Shown: positions 16,902 to 24,614 of the stretch, in pieces
Position numbering within the stretch: position 1 is the stretch's first letter
Layout of the letters: the number at the start of each line of letters is the position of its first letter
Assembly (NCBI GenBank): GCA_949282305.1
Contig: CASDPB010000119.1
Span: forward strand, 1 to 32,631
DNA length: 32,631 nucleotides
Source: an uncultured Lentisphaeria bacterium
GTDB taxonomy: Bacteria > Verrucomicrobiota > Lentisphaeria > Victivallales > UBA1829
Direction: 5' to 3'
Program-made: the position numbers and the translations under genes
The notes under the pieces: generated by a model
Told to the model about the DNA's origin: nothing
The model's input: the letters and a program-made list of their open reading frames with translations, nothing else
Databases searched by the model: none

Positions 16902-16970
16902 TGTTTCTCCTTATTTTAATTGGTATTGTAAAACCGCATGACATGCTGCAAATGCCGGGAAGCCCTCATT

Positions 16971-17645
16971 CTAGCTTTCGATCTGCCGGACATACTCCTT
17001 CAGCTTTCTGACAAGGGGCGGAATCTCGTCAAGCGTCTTCATTCCCGAAACCGCCAGTGCGGCATACGCGGGTTCTCCGATTGCAACCGCAAGCGTATAA
17101 TGTCCCGAGTTCCGCACCAGAGCATAACCGTTCCTGCGGGTATGTCTGAGCTGTTTTTCCAGTTCGGGCGTCAGTCCGGGAATGTCTTCAGAATCCCGTT
17201 CCGCCATCAAAGCATGTCCGATGCTGGAACGCTCCCAGTCATAGAGAAAATTCGGGCTCAGTCCGCTGCCCATCCCGCTGCCGCCGCTGCGATGAAACAG
17301 GTAACAGACCTTTTCCTTCCAGAGCACCCCGAGTGCAACCGTGGGGACAGCCTCGCTCAAGGATTCCAGATACCGGTATGCGCTGCGGAGAAGCCCCGAG
17401 GATGCCATGCTCTCGACCGCAAGCACATGCAGAGCAGGTCCCGGCGCATACTTCCGCGACGACGTGCGGTAGGCATACCCCAGATAGGCGAAAGTTTTCA
17501 GAAGACGATTGACCCTGACGGGGCTCATCCCCAGCTTTCTTGCGAGATCCAGTCCGGCGACAGGCTCCTTATGAGTCGCAAGCTCTTCCAGAAGCGCCAT
17601 CCCGTCAATCAGACCATCCACTTTTTGTGCAGGCAGTTTATTCAT
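16971..17645 (-). CDS. IclR-family transcriptional regulator
   Basis: A 224-residue regulator, somewhat shorter than the usual 240-270. Residues 10-70 are the winged helix (DGLIDGMALLEELATHKEP, LDLARKLGMSPVRVNRLLKTFAYLGY, YAPGPALHVLAVESM). The remainder is a divergent IclR effector domain (TVALGVLWKEKVCYLFHRSG, SSIGHALMAERDS, LRHTRRNGYALV, LAVAIGEPAYAALAVSG). The start at 17645 has no ribosome site; instead a -10 box ends only 9 bases before the ATG, so the message is probably leaderless. A 16-base palindrome covers this -10/start region and is a candidate autoregulatory operator. It probably controls the downstream FAD oxidoreductase gene. Confidence 0.88.
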   Translation of the reverse strand: MNKLPAQKVDGLIDGMALLEELATHKEPVAGLDLARKLGMSPVRVNRLLKTFAYLGYAYRTSSRKYAPGPALHVLAVESMASSGLLRSAYRYLESLSEAVPTVALGVLWKEKVCYLFHRSGGSGMGSGLSPNFLYDWERSSIGHALMAERDSEDIPGLTPELEKQLRHTRRNGYALVRNSGHYTLAVAIGEPAYAALAVSGMKTLDEIPPLVRKLKEYVRQIES

Positions 17646-17659
17646 AATATTACTATTAT
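17644..17659. promoter_or_regulatory. candidate IclR operator palindrome
   Basis: ATAATA (17644-17649) and TATTAT (17654-17659) form an inverted repeat around TTAC, overlapping both the -10 box and the ATG of the iclR-type gene. AT-rich palindromes can arise by chance, but the placement suits autorepression. Confidence 0.4.
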
Positions 17660-17682
17660 AGCAATTTAAGAGAATAATTCAA
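17655..17682 (-). promoter_or_regulatory. promoter of the IclR/FAD-oxidoreductase operon, leaderless
   Basis: On the minus strand TTGAAT (17677-17682) and TATAAT (17655-17660) are spaced by 16 bases. The -10 box ends 9 bases before the ATG, so transcription should start within a few bases of it. The rest of the gap to 17884 shows nothing convincing. Confidence 0.65.
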
Positions 17683-17884
17683 GAACGAAAAGAGAAAAAA
17701 TCAGAAAATTATGATGGAATGCGGAAAATGCGCTGCATCCGCAGCGATCCGTGAAGGCATCTCCCGAATTCACGGCAGAAGAAACCGCCAGCAAGCAGCG
17801 GAACCCGGAAAGAGGAAACGAGGAAAAACGCAGGACAATATCCGACCTCTCCCCCATGCGGCGCAGAGCTGCCGGCGGCACAAC

Positions 17885-18499
17885 TTAAAACAACTTCCTT
17901 CTTGCAAATGTCACCAGATGTTCTTCCGGCGCCTGGTCCTGCAGCATTTTCAGGATCACAAACCCGTTCTGCCGGAGAACCCTGCGGATTTCCTCCTGCG
18001 AAAGAGTCGAATACCGGAACATGACTCCGTTCATCAGCCCGGAAGCGTATCCTTCCTTCATGCCGCTGGTCATCAGCAGGACACCTCCCGGCTTCAGCAA
18101 AGCGGCTGCCCGGCTTATCATCCCGCGGTGACGTTCCGGCGGCAGATGGAACAGGGAATCCCAGGCGAGAACGGCATCGTAAGTTTCATCCGTGCAAAAC
18201 ACCGAAGCATCGCCGTGCACCAGCAACGCCTCCGGGACATATTCCCGGGCAAGCCGGATCATCTTCTCCGAAACATCCACGCCCGTTACCTGAAAGCCAT
18301 GATCCGACAGGACGCGCATCATACGTCCGAATCCGCATCCCAGATCCAGCACATGCGCACCGACCGGAAGCATCGCCATCAGCTCCTCCAAGAACGGAAT
18401 TCCGCACGGGGACGCCTCCATCCCCGCCTTGAACCAGTCCGCGATTTCATCGTAGGCTTTTCCCGTTTCAAGCGGAGCAGGATAATCGTTCCGGTTCAT
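17885..18499 (-). CDS. class I SAM-dependent methyltransferase
   Basis: A 204-residue Rossmann-fold methyltransferase. Motif I is VLDLGCGFGR (about 51-60), followed by the acidic residue of motif II (GVDVSEKM), HGDASVFCTDETYDAVLAWDSLFHLP (motifs III/IV) and LLKPGGVLLMTSG (post-motif). This is the UbiE/Methyltransf_11-type fold; the substrate is not evident. ATG 18499 has AAGGTGA upstream. It starts 3 bases after the SH3-domain lipoprotein gene stop, so the two are transcribed and probably translated together. Confidence 0.87.
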   Translation of the reverse strand: MNRNDYPAPLETGKAYDEIADWFKAGMEASPCGIPFLEELMAMLPVGAHVLDLGCGFGRMMRVLSDHGFQVTGVDVSEKMIRLAREYVPEALLVHGDASVFCTDETYDAVLAWDSLFHLPPERHRGMISRAAALLKPGGVLLMTSGMKEGYASGLMNGVMFRYSTLSQEEIRRVLRQNGFVILKMLQDQAPEEHLVTFARRKLF

Positions 18500-18502
18500 G
18501 TT

Positions 18503-19261
18503 TCACCTTTGCCATGCGGGAATGATCTTATCCACCGTAATCAGCGGACGGTGCCAGCCGCGCACCCAATGTCTTCTTCCGTTCACTCTGACCTGACGTT
18601 TCTCCCACAGCTCCAGGTTAAGCCCGGGGGCGGTCAGATAAGCGGAAATGAACTCTTCCTCGTTCACTTTCACAATCAGGGCATAGGCGACGTCTCCCCG
18701 TTCCCCGGCGATGCGCTTCACAATGCCTTCCGCGGCAACCACACTCTCCGAATCGGCAATCACAACCGGTTCCGGCTGCGGTTTCAACACGGGCTGCTCT
18801 GCAGTTTTCCCGTCGTCCCTGCCCGCCTGTCCAATATCCAGGTAGGCGGAACCGACATACGCGGTAAGTCCCCGCTGCGGTTTGATCCGAAGCCATTTTC
18901 CGTTTTTCGCCTTTCCGCGGATTTCAATTTTTCCTGGGACGGCAGGCCCGATTTCTTCATACGCAGCTCCCGGCCCGGAGCGAAGCACCGCTCCCTTCTG
19001 CGGAATGCCGTCCTCATCCAGCATGGACGCCGCAATCCAGACGGATGCATTGTCCGGCATGACAATCCGGCACCATTCGCTGTCCGGCGAAGAGAGAATT
19101 TTCACCGTATCTCCCGCACGCAGTTTCCCGATAATCCGGTATCCGAGTCCCGCACCGGAGCGGATGTTCAGATATTCGGGCACCACCGTTCCGGTCAACG
19201 GCTCCATGCCGGAACAGCCCCAGGCAACGGCACACAACAGAATTACTGCGGACTTCATCAT
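18503..19261 (-). CDS. lipoprotein with two bacterial SH3 domains
   Basis: About 252 residues from the ATG at 19261, chosen because it has AAGGGTGG immediately upstream and the sequence then begins as a signal peptide (MMKSAVILLCAVAWGCSG). Cys16 is a probable lipidation site, although the -2 Trp is unusual for a lipobox. Residues about 20-85 (PEYLNIRSGAGLGYRIIGKL, WCRIVMPDNASVWIA) and 90-145 (GAVLRSGPGAAYEEIG, WLRIKPQRGLTAYV) are tandem SH3b domains, which typically bind cell-wall peptides. The C-terminal 60 residues (GDVAYALIVKVNEEEF, VRVNGRRHWVRG) form a further small beta domain. It is probably anchored in the envelope. It is first gene of a pair with a methyltransferase; an upstream in-frame start at 19342 would precede the promoter. 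Confidence 0.72.
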   Translation of the reverse strand: MMKSAVILLCAVAWGCSGMEPLTGTVVPEYLNIRSGAGLGYRIIGKLRAGDTVKILSSPDSEWCRIVMPDNASVWIAASMLDEDGIPQKGAVLRSGPGAAYEEIGPAVPGKIEIRGKAKNGKWLRIKPQRGLTAYVGSAYLDIGQAGRDDGKTAEQPVLKPQPEPVVIADSESVVAAEGIVKRIAGERGDVAYALIVKVNEEEFISAYLTAPGLNLELWEKRQVRVNGRRHWVRGWHRPLITVDKIIPAWQR

Positions 19262-19305
19262 GACCACCCTTCCGGAAGATTTGAATTGCATTATTTTTTC
19301 AAGTA

Positions 19306-19334
19306 AATTTAATTTAACTCTCCGCAAATTGCAA
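19306..19334 (-). promoter_or_regulatory. candidate promoter of the SH3 lipoprotein gene
   Basis: On the minus strand TTGCAA (19329-19334) and TAAATT (19306-19311) are spaced by 17 bases, giving a leader of about 38 bases to the ATG at 19261. Confidence 0.4.
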
Positions 19335-19341
19335 ATCCGCA

Positions 19342-19369
19342 TTGAAAATAAGCGTTAAGTATGTATAGT
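19342..19369 (+). promoter_or_regulatory. promoter of the MFS permease-rhaA unit
   Basis: TTGAAA (19342-19347) and TATAGT (19364-19369) are spaced by 16 bases, giving a leader of about 50 bases. It is back to back with the lipoprotein promoter. No CRP or RhaS-type site is recognisable. Confidence 0.55.
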
Positions 19370-19425
19370 TTGAATCCGGCGGAATCAGCCGGAACTGTTT
19401 TTTTTCATAATGAGGAAGCGGAATC

Positions 19426-20775
19426 ATGTTAAGACAAACACCGTGGTCATGGGTGCCGACATTGTATGTTGCGGAAGGCTTTCCCTATGCCGTAATCACA
19501 ACGCTGTCCGTCGTCATGTTCAAGACACTTGATTCCGGCATGAGCGATACCGCCATCGCGTTCTGGACCAGTCTGCTCGGATTGCCATGGGTGCTGAAAC
19601 CGTTCTGGGCGCCGTGCATTGATCTTTTCGGCAGAAAGCGCGGATGGATTCTTCTATGCCAGGCGCTTATGGGGCTCCTGTTTCTCCTGATGGCGTTCAC
19701 CGTTCCTCTTTCATCGGGAACGCCCCTGCTGATCCTGATGCTGTTCCCTGCGGCATTCGCTTCGTCCACACATGACGCGGCGGCGGACGGTTTTTACATC
19801 ATAGGGCTGGGAGAACATGAACAGGCTCTTTTTTCTGGCATCCGCAACACCTTTTACCGTCTGGCGCTCCTCTCGGCGCAGGGGGTGCTTCTCTCCATTG
19901 TCTTCACCCTGACGAAACACTGGAACATCCACGCACAGTGGTCTGCTTTCTTTTTTCTTTCCGGCGGACTGCTCATGCTTCTATTCTTTTTTCATCTGAC
20001 CGCCCTGCCCCGTCCGCTGACGGACCAGCCGCAGAAGCGTGACGCGCGAAAGTCTGTCGGCGGCTCTTTTCTGGAGTCGTTTTCCGCGTTTTTCCGCAAG
20101 AGACACATCATTCCCGCAATTCTATTCCTTCTCTTCTACCGTTTTGCCGAAGCCCAGCTGACAAAAGTCTCCGCCCTGTTCCTGGTCGATGAGCGGGCGC
20201 ACGGAGGAATCGCGCTGAATCCGGCGCAGTATGCGAACATCTACGGAACCGCCGGAATGCTGGCGCTCCTCGCGGGAGGAATCATCGGAGGAGTTCTGAT
20301 CGCCCGGCACGGACTGGGGAAACTGCTTCTGCCGATGGCTCTCATGCTCAACCTGCCGGATGCGGTCTATGTCTATCTTGCCTCCGCGCAACCCGGTTCC
20401 CCCTGGATCGTGAGCGCATGTGTCGTGCTGGAACAGTTCGGATACGGGTTCGGATTCACCGCCTATACCGTTTTCATGCTTCACTTTGCGGAGGACAGCG
20501 GCAGATTCCGCACCACGCATTATGCGTTCATGACGGGGATCATGGCGCTGAGCCTCATGCTTCCGGGCATGGTCTCGGGGGCAATACTGGAACGCATTCC
20601 AGGGTTCGCCTCCCTGTTCCCGGAATTGCTTTCCGGCACATGCGGCAATTATGAACTCTTCTTCCTCTGGATCATGCTCTGCACAGTCCCCGCCATCCTC
20701 ACGATCTATCTGATCCGCCCGTTTATCAAATACAATTTCGGAAAAAAGGACATTCCAGAAAGGAGCCGGCAATGA
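19426..20775 (+). CDS. AmpG-like MFS permease, candidate rhamnose transporter
   Basis: A 449-residue major-facilitator protein with about 12 hydrophobic segments. The start (TPWSWVPTLYVAEGFPYAV), the segment LLGLPWVLKPFWAPCIDLFGRKRGW and the AAFASSTHDAAADGFYI helix match the AmpG/PAT branch, in which the intracellular loop after TM2 and a D-containing helix 4 are conserved. AmpG itself imports anhydromuropeptides, but many relatives carry other sugars. Its stop overlaps the start of rhaA by four bases (ATGA), so the two are translationally coupled and the likely cargo is L-rhamnose or a rhamnose derivative; this is inference from context. ATG 19426 has AGGAAG upstream. Confidence 0.82.
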   Translation: MLRQTPWSWVPTLYVAEGFPYAVITTLSVVMFKTLDSGMSDTAIAFWTSLLGLPWVLKPFWAPCIDLFGRKRGWILLCQALMGLLFLLMAFTVPLSSGTPLLILMLFPAAFASSTHDAAADGFYIIGLGEHEQALFSGIRNTFYRLALLSAQGVLLSIVFTLTKHWNIHAQWSAFFFLSGGLLMLLFFFHLTALPRPLTDQPQKRDARKSVGGSFLESFSAFFRKRHIIPAILFLLFYRFAEAQLTKVSALFLVDERAHGGIALNPAQYANIYGTAGMLALLAGGIIGGVLIARHGLGKLLLPMALMLNLPDAVYVYLASAQPGSPWIVSACVVLEQFGYGFGFTAYTVFMLHFAEDSGRFRTTHYAFMTGIMALSLMLPGMVSGAILERIPGFASLFPELLSGTCGNYELFFLWIMLCTVPAILTIYLIRPFIKYNFGKKDIPERSRQ

Positions 20776-22046
20776 AGTATCCGAACTATTCCGACGCACT
20801 GATTGAAAAACGTTATGCCGATGCCAGGGAAATCTACGATGATTTCGGCATCAATACGGATACGGTGTTGCGAAAGCTCGACAAGATACGCATTTCCATG
20901 CACTGCTGGCAGGGAGATGACGCCCGCGGGTTTGAATGCGGAGAAAGCAAGCCCCCAACCGGCGGAATTCCCGCCGCAGGTTCCAAACCAGGCAGGGCGC
21001 GCAATGCGGACGAGCTCCGGCAGGATGCGGAAAAGGCTTTTTCCCTGATTCCCGGAAAGCACAGATTCAATCTCCATGCGGTTTATCTTGAAACCGGCGG
21101 CAAATCCGTCGACCGGGACGAGATTGAACCGGAACATTTCGCACGCTGGGCGGACTGGGCAAAGTCGCTCAGGATCCAGCTGGATTTCAATCCGACCTTT
21201 TTCTCCCACCCGAAATCCGCCTCCGGCTTCACCCTTTCCAGCCCGGACAAGGCTGTCCGCAAATTCTGGATCGAACATGCGAAACGCTGCCGCTTCGTTG
21301 CGGAATATTTCTCAAAAGAACTCAATTCCGTTGTCATCTGCAACACATGGATTCCCGACGGAGTCAGAGACTTTCCCGCCGACCGCTGGAATCCGCGTGA
21401 AATACTCATCGACTCTCTGGACGAAATTTTCCGCAAGAAATACGGCTCCAAAGTGAAAGACTCCGTGGAGGGAAAACTTTTCGGGAGCGGGGAATATGTC
21501 GTCGGCAGCAATGATTTCTGCCTGTCCTATGCACTCACACGCAAAAAACTCCTCTGCATGGACATGGGACACTGCCACCCCGCGGAGGCGGTTCACGACA
21601 AACTTTCCACAGTGCTGGCATTCATGCCCGAAGTCCTGCTGCATATCAGCCGTCAGATACGCCGGGATTCCGGTCATGTGGTGATTCTGAACGACGATCT
21701 GGAAAATCTCGCCAGAGAGATTGTCCGGGGACGTGCCATCGGGGAAGTCTATCTGGCGACGGATTTCCTCGACACGTCCGTCAACCGCATCGGCGCCTGG
21801 GTCATCGGCATGCGCAGCACACAGAAAGCGCTTCTGAATGCTCTGCTCGAACCGGCGGCGGTCTACAGATCGCTGGAGCGCGACGGGCGCAAAGCGGAAA
21901 TGCTGGCTCTGATGGAAGAGATGAAATCGCTTCCAGCCGGAGCGGTATGGGATTATTTCTGTCTGAAACACAACGTTCCGGTTTCCGTCGCATGGCTGAA
22001 CGATCTCCGCGCCTATGAACAGAGTGTCCTCTCCAAACGGAACTGA
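20772..22046 (+). CDS. rhaA: L-rhamnose isomerase (one metal ligand substituted)
   Basis: A 424-residue enzyme that interconverts L-rhamnose and L-rhamnulose in the cytoplasm. Family motifs are plain: RISMHCWQGDD, VEGKLFG with Glu233, GSNDFCLSYALT, MDMGHCHPAE (Asp264, His267), LLHISR (His291), DSGHVV and ATDFLDTSVNR (Asp331). As I recall the E. coli enzyme, its metal ligands are Glu234, Asp267, His270, His294, Asp302, Asp304 and Asp334; all align with an offset of three except Asp304, which is Gly301 here. The preceding Trp is Arg298. Both changes are single-base differences. ATG 20772 overlaps the permease stop, with AAAGGAG upstream. No rhaB, rhaD or rhamnose regulator is in the window. Confidence 0.93.
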   Translation: MKYPNYSDALIEKRYADAREIYDDFGINTDTVLRKLDKIRISMHCWQGDDARGFECGESKPPTGGIPAAGSKPGRARNADELRQDAEKAFSLIPGKHRFNLHAVYLETGGKSVDRDEIEPEHFARWADWAKSLRIQLDFNPTFFSHPKSASGFTLSSPDKAVRKFWIEHAKRCRFVAEYFSKELNSVVICNTWIPDGVRDFPADRWNPREILIDSLDEIFRKKYGSKVKDSVEGKLFGSGEYVVGSNDFCLSYALTRKKLLCMDMGHCHPAEAVHDKLSTVLAFMPEVLLHISRQIRRDSGHVVILNDDLENLAREIVRGRAIGEVYLATDFLDTSVNRIGAWVIGMRSTQKALLNALLEPAAVYRSLERDGRKAEMLALMEEMKSLPAGAVWDYFCLKHNVPVSVAWLNDLRAYEQSVLSKRN

Positions 22047-22089
22047 AATCTTCCGTGACAACGCAAGACGGCGGGCATGATTCCGACAA

Positions 22090-23337
22090 TCAGTCCGGTT
22101 CATGCCGCAGGATCAGTTTGTAAAAACGGTCATTTTTCCTTACCACCGTATCAAAAGGAAAAGTGATCCCGGCACCCTTGCCGGCGGAATCTGCGGGAAC
22201 ATCATCGACACGCAGAGAGGCAATCACCCCTTCAACAGCCCCGGTTGTCGGACCCGTGACCAGAAAACGGTCTCCTTTGCAGACTCCCTCCGAAGTCAGG
22301 CGCACCTCCGCAACTCCAGCCTTCGGATAATAATGGAGCACCAGACCGGCAAACACTTTGACGAGAGTCGCCTTGTTTTCGGAAGAGGCAGTCCACTCCC
22401 CGACTTTTTCTCCCAGATAATAGCCGCCGTGCCAGAACCCCCGGTTGAACACTTCATACAGACGTTTCTTCCACCGTTCAAGCTGCCCCGCTTCGGGGAC
22501 GATCCCGTTTTTCCACACATCGACGGCATCCCGGTATACCTGTGTCACCGCGGCGACATAATCGGCGGAACGTCCCCTGCCCTCAATCTTCAGAACGGAC
22601 ACCCCGGCATCCAGAATGCGCGGCAGAATGTCAATGGTGCAGAGATCGTTCGGCGACATCACGTAGTGATTGTCAATCGCCAGCTCCTGCCCGTTGACGG
22701 AATCGCGCACCGTGTAGGAGCGGCGGCAGGGCTGATAGCAGTCCCCGCGGTTTGCGGAGGAATTGAAAACGGCGAGGCTCATGTAGCATTTTCCGGAAAC
22801 CGCCACGCACAAGGCGCCATGCACAAACACTTCAATTCTGACGAGCTCCCCGGAGGGTCCTGTAATGTTCTCCCGCCGGATGCCGTCGCAGATTTTCCTG
22901 ATCTGCGAAAGCCTGAGTTCCCGCGCAAGCACCATCACATCCGCGAACTGAGCGTAGAAGCGAACCGCCTCCAGGTTGCTGACATTCGCCTGCACGGAAA
23001 GATGAATGCCGAGTCCATGTTCTTTCGCAATCATCAGAACAGCGGTATCCGCGGCAATCACGGCGTCAATGCCCGCCGCTTTCGCCGCTCCGCAGAGACG
23101 CCGCACGGAATCAAGCTCCTCGTCGAACACGACCGTATTGATCGTCAGCCATGCCCGGACGCCGCGCTCATGGCACATTCCGGCAATCTGCGGCAAGTCC
23201 TCCTCCCTGAAGTTCACGGACGCACGCGACCGCATATTCAGCGAGCCGACGCCGAAATAAACGGCGTCCGCCCCGTGATTCAGGGCGGCGCTCAACGATT
23301 CAAAATTCCCGGCGGGAGCCAATAGCAATGGAGTCAT
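22090..23337 (-). CDS. peptidase U32 family protein, TrhP/YegQ-like
   Basis: A 415-residue U32-family protein, historically called collagenase-like. It starts LLLAPAGNFESLSAALNHGADAVYFG and carries the signature EVFVHGALCVAVSGKCYMSL...NRGDCYQPCRRSY (about 168-205), with four cysteines in the pattern that in relatives binds an iron-sulfur cluster. E. coli YegQ (TrhP) uses prephenate for 5-hydroxyuridine formation at tRNA position 34; UbiU/UbiV are ubiquinone hydroxylation relatives. The length and HGALC...NRG signature fit TrhP best, so a tRNA-modification role is more likely than proteolysis. ATG 23337 has AAGGAAG upstream. It ends tail to tail with rhaA. The 200-base gap to rsmA holds no gene I can support. 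Confidence 0.88.
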   Translation of the reverse strand: MTPLLLAPAGNFESLSAALNHGADAVYFGVGSLNMRSRASVNFREEDLPQIAGMCHERGVRAWLTINTVVFDEELDSVRRLCGAAKAAGIDAVIAADTAVLMIAKEHGLGIHLSVQANVSNLEAVRFYAQFADVMVLARELRLSQIRKICDGIRRENITGPSGELVRIEVFVHGALCVAVSGKCYMSLAVFNSSANRGDCYQPCRRSYTVRDSVNGQELAIDNHYVMSPNDLCTIDILPRILDAGVSVLKIEGRGRSADYVAAVTQVYRDAVDVWKNGIVPEAGQLERWKKRLYEVFNRGFWHGGYYLGEKVGEWTASSENKATLVKVFAGLVLHYYPKAGVAEVRLTSEGVCKGDRFLVTGPTTGAVEGVIASLRVDDVPADSAGKGAGITFPFDTVVRKNDRFYKLILRHEPD

Positions 23338-23537
23338 ATTTCTTCCTTCTTCCGTTTCCGTAATTTACCTTCCCGCCCGGCATTATGCAACCGGAAAAGG
23401 CACGTTCCCTTACATTGACGCGAGCAGACTGCGGAAAAACGTTCACGGCATTCCGACAAGGCATTCCCCCGCCGGGACAGAAAAAGCCGCTGAAATCACG
23501 GCAGTGCGGAACGCTTCCGCCTCATCTCTTCATCCTT

Positions 23538-24365
23538 TCACTGTCTGCCGCCCAGCATCTCCGCCATGCGGATGAACTGTTTCACGGTCACTTTCTCCGC
23601 CCGGATGTCAGGATCAATGCCGAGCGAAACCATCGCATTTCTCACCTGTTCCATATCAAACATGGAGGCTGCCTGTTTCAACATCTTTTTACGGCGATGC
23701 GCAAAAGAAGCGCGGACAAGACGTGTCAGACGGTGAAAAAGTTCCGGTTCCAAAGCATCCCTGCGCAGAGTCAGCCGCAGAATGCAGGAATCCACTTCCG
23801 GCTGCGGATAAAACATCTGAGGCGGAGCCATTTTGACCAGCTCCACCTGATACATTGCCTGAATGCGAACCGTCAGCGCGCCGTAATCATCGGTATCCTC
23901 CTTTGCCGAAAAACGCATCCCGACCTCTTTCTGCAGCATGATGAACATCTCGGACGGCGGAGTTTTCAGCGCAAGCATGTTTGCAACGATCACGGTTCCC
24001 GCCGAATAAGGCAGATTGGAAATCAGACGGAACGGGGTGTCCGGACCGTAAATTTCGGCAATGTCCACCTTGCACGCATCCCCTTCGATGAGGCAGAGTC
24101 CCCGGTTCGCATAAGTGAGACGGAGCCATGCGGCAAGTTTGCGGTCAAATTCAATCGCGGCAACCGAAGCGCCTGTTTTCAGCAGACGTTCCGTCAGGGC
24201 GCCGAAACCGGGCCCGACCTCGATAATCTTATCTTCCGGTTTGACATCGGCAATGCGGACAATCGAATCCAGAAAATTATCATCGATCAGAAAGTTCTGA
24301 CCGAGTTTCCTGCTCGGGGCAATCCCGAGTGAATTCATCAAGGCTGAAAGTTCGGCTTTTTTCAT
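23538..24365 (-). CDS. rsmA: 16S rRNA dimethyladenosine transferase RsmA (KsgA)
   Basis: A 275-residue methyltransferase that dimethylates two adjacent adenines near the 3' end of 16S rRNA during small-subunit maturation. It shows SRKLGQNFLIDDNFLDSIV, the SAM motif IIEVGPGFGALTERLL (about 47-62), IEFDRKLA, a GDACKVD loop, the catalytic motif NLPYS (about 119-123), and the C-terminal VRASFAHRRKKMLKQ. Length is normal. The ATG has no clear ribosome site and sits 6 bases after the FmdB gene stop, so translation is probably coupled to that gene. Confidence 0.96.
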   Translation of the reverse strand: MKKAELSALMNSLGIAPSRKLGQNFLIDDNFLDSIVRIADVKPEDKIIEVGPGFGALTERLLKTGASVAAIEFDRKLAAWLRLTYANRGLCLIEGDACKVDIAEIYGPDTPFRLISNLPYSAGTVIVANMLALKTPPSEMFIMLQKEVGMRFSAKEDTDDYGALTVRIQAMYQVELVKMAPPQMFYPQPEVDSCILRLTLRRDALEPELFHRLTRLVRASFAHRRKKMLKQAASMFDMEQVRNAMVSLGIDPDIRAEKVTVKQFIRMAEMLGGRQ

Positions 24366-24371
24366 GGGATG

Positions 24372-24602
24372 TCAGTGCTTATGCCCGCAGCCGCAGCCGC
24401 AACCGCAGGAGGAAGAGGCGGACGGGCATGACGCCGCCGCGGGGCATCCGCCCGACGAGGGCACCGAAGCGGAAAAAGTGGACATTTTGCGTTTCAGGTT
24501 TTTCGATTCGCATTTCGGGCACTCCGGCTTTGCATCGGAATTTCTCACCAGCACCTCGAAATCATTGCCGCAATCCCTGCAGACATATTCATAAATAGGC
24601 AT
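24372..24602 (-). CDS. FmdB-family zinc-ribbon protein with Cys/Gly/His-rich tail
   Basis: A 76-residue protein. Residues 1-42 are the FmdB/CxxC_CxxC_SSSS zinc ribbon (MPIYEYVCRDCGNDFE, then CPKCESKNLKRKMSTF). The tail is low complexity and ends CGCGCGCGHKH, with several more cysteines before it, suggesting extra metal binding. Family members are putative regulatory or metal-handling proteins of uncertain role. ATG 24602 has AAGGAG. It lies 12 bases after the CorA-like gene and 6 bases before rsmA, in one transcription unit. Confidence 0.87.
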   Translation of the reverse strand: MPIYEYVCRDCGNDFEVLVRNSDAKPECPKCESKNLKRKMSTFSASVPSSGGCPAAASCPSASSSCGCGCGCGHKH

Positions 24603-24614
24603 CTTCAGAACTCC

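Noticed and set aside
15045-16919. 624-codon open frame antisense to the FAD oxidoreductase
   Set aside because: The sense frame has clear FAD motifs and a strong ribosome site; the antisense protein has no recognisable domain.
17711-19306. 531-codon open frame opposite the methyltransferase and SH3 lipoprotein genes
   Set aside because: It covers two well-supported genes; its translation is His/Arg/Pro-rich and unlike any protein.
23506-23520. GCGGAA-cgc-TTCCGC hairpin after rsmA as a terminator
   Set aside because: The stem is only 6 bp and no T-tract follows on the minus strand.
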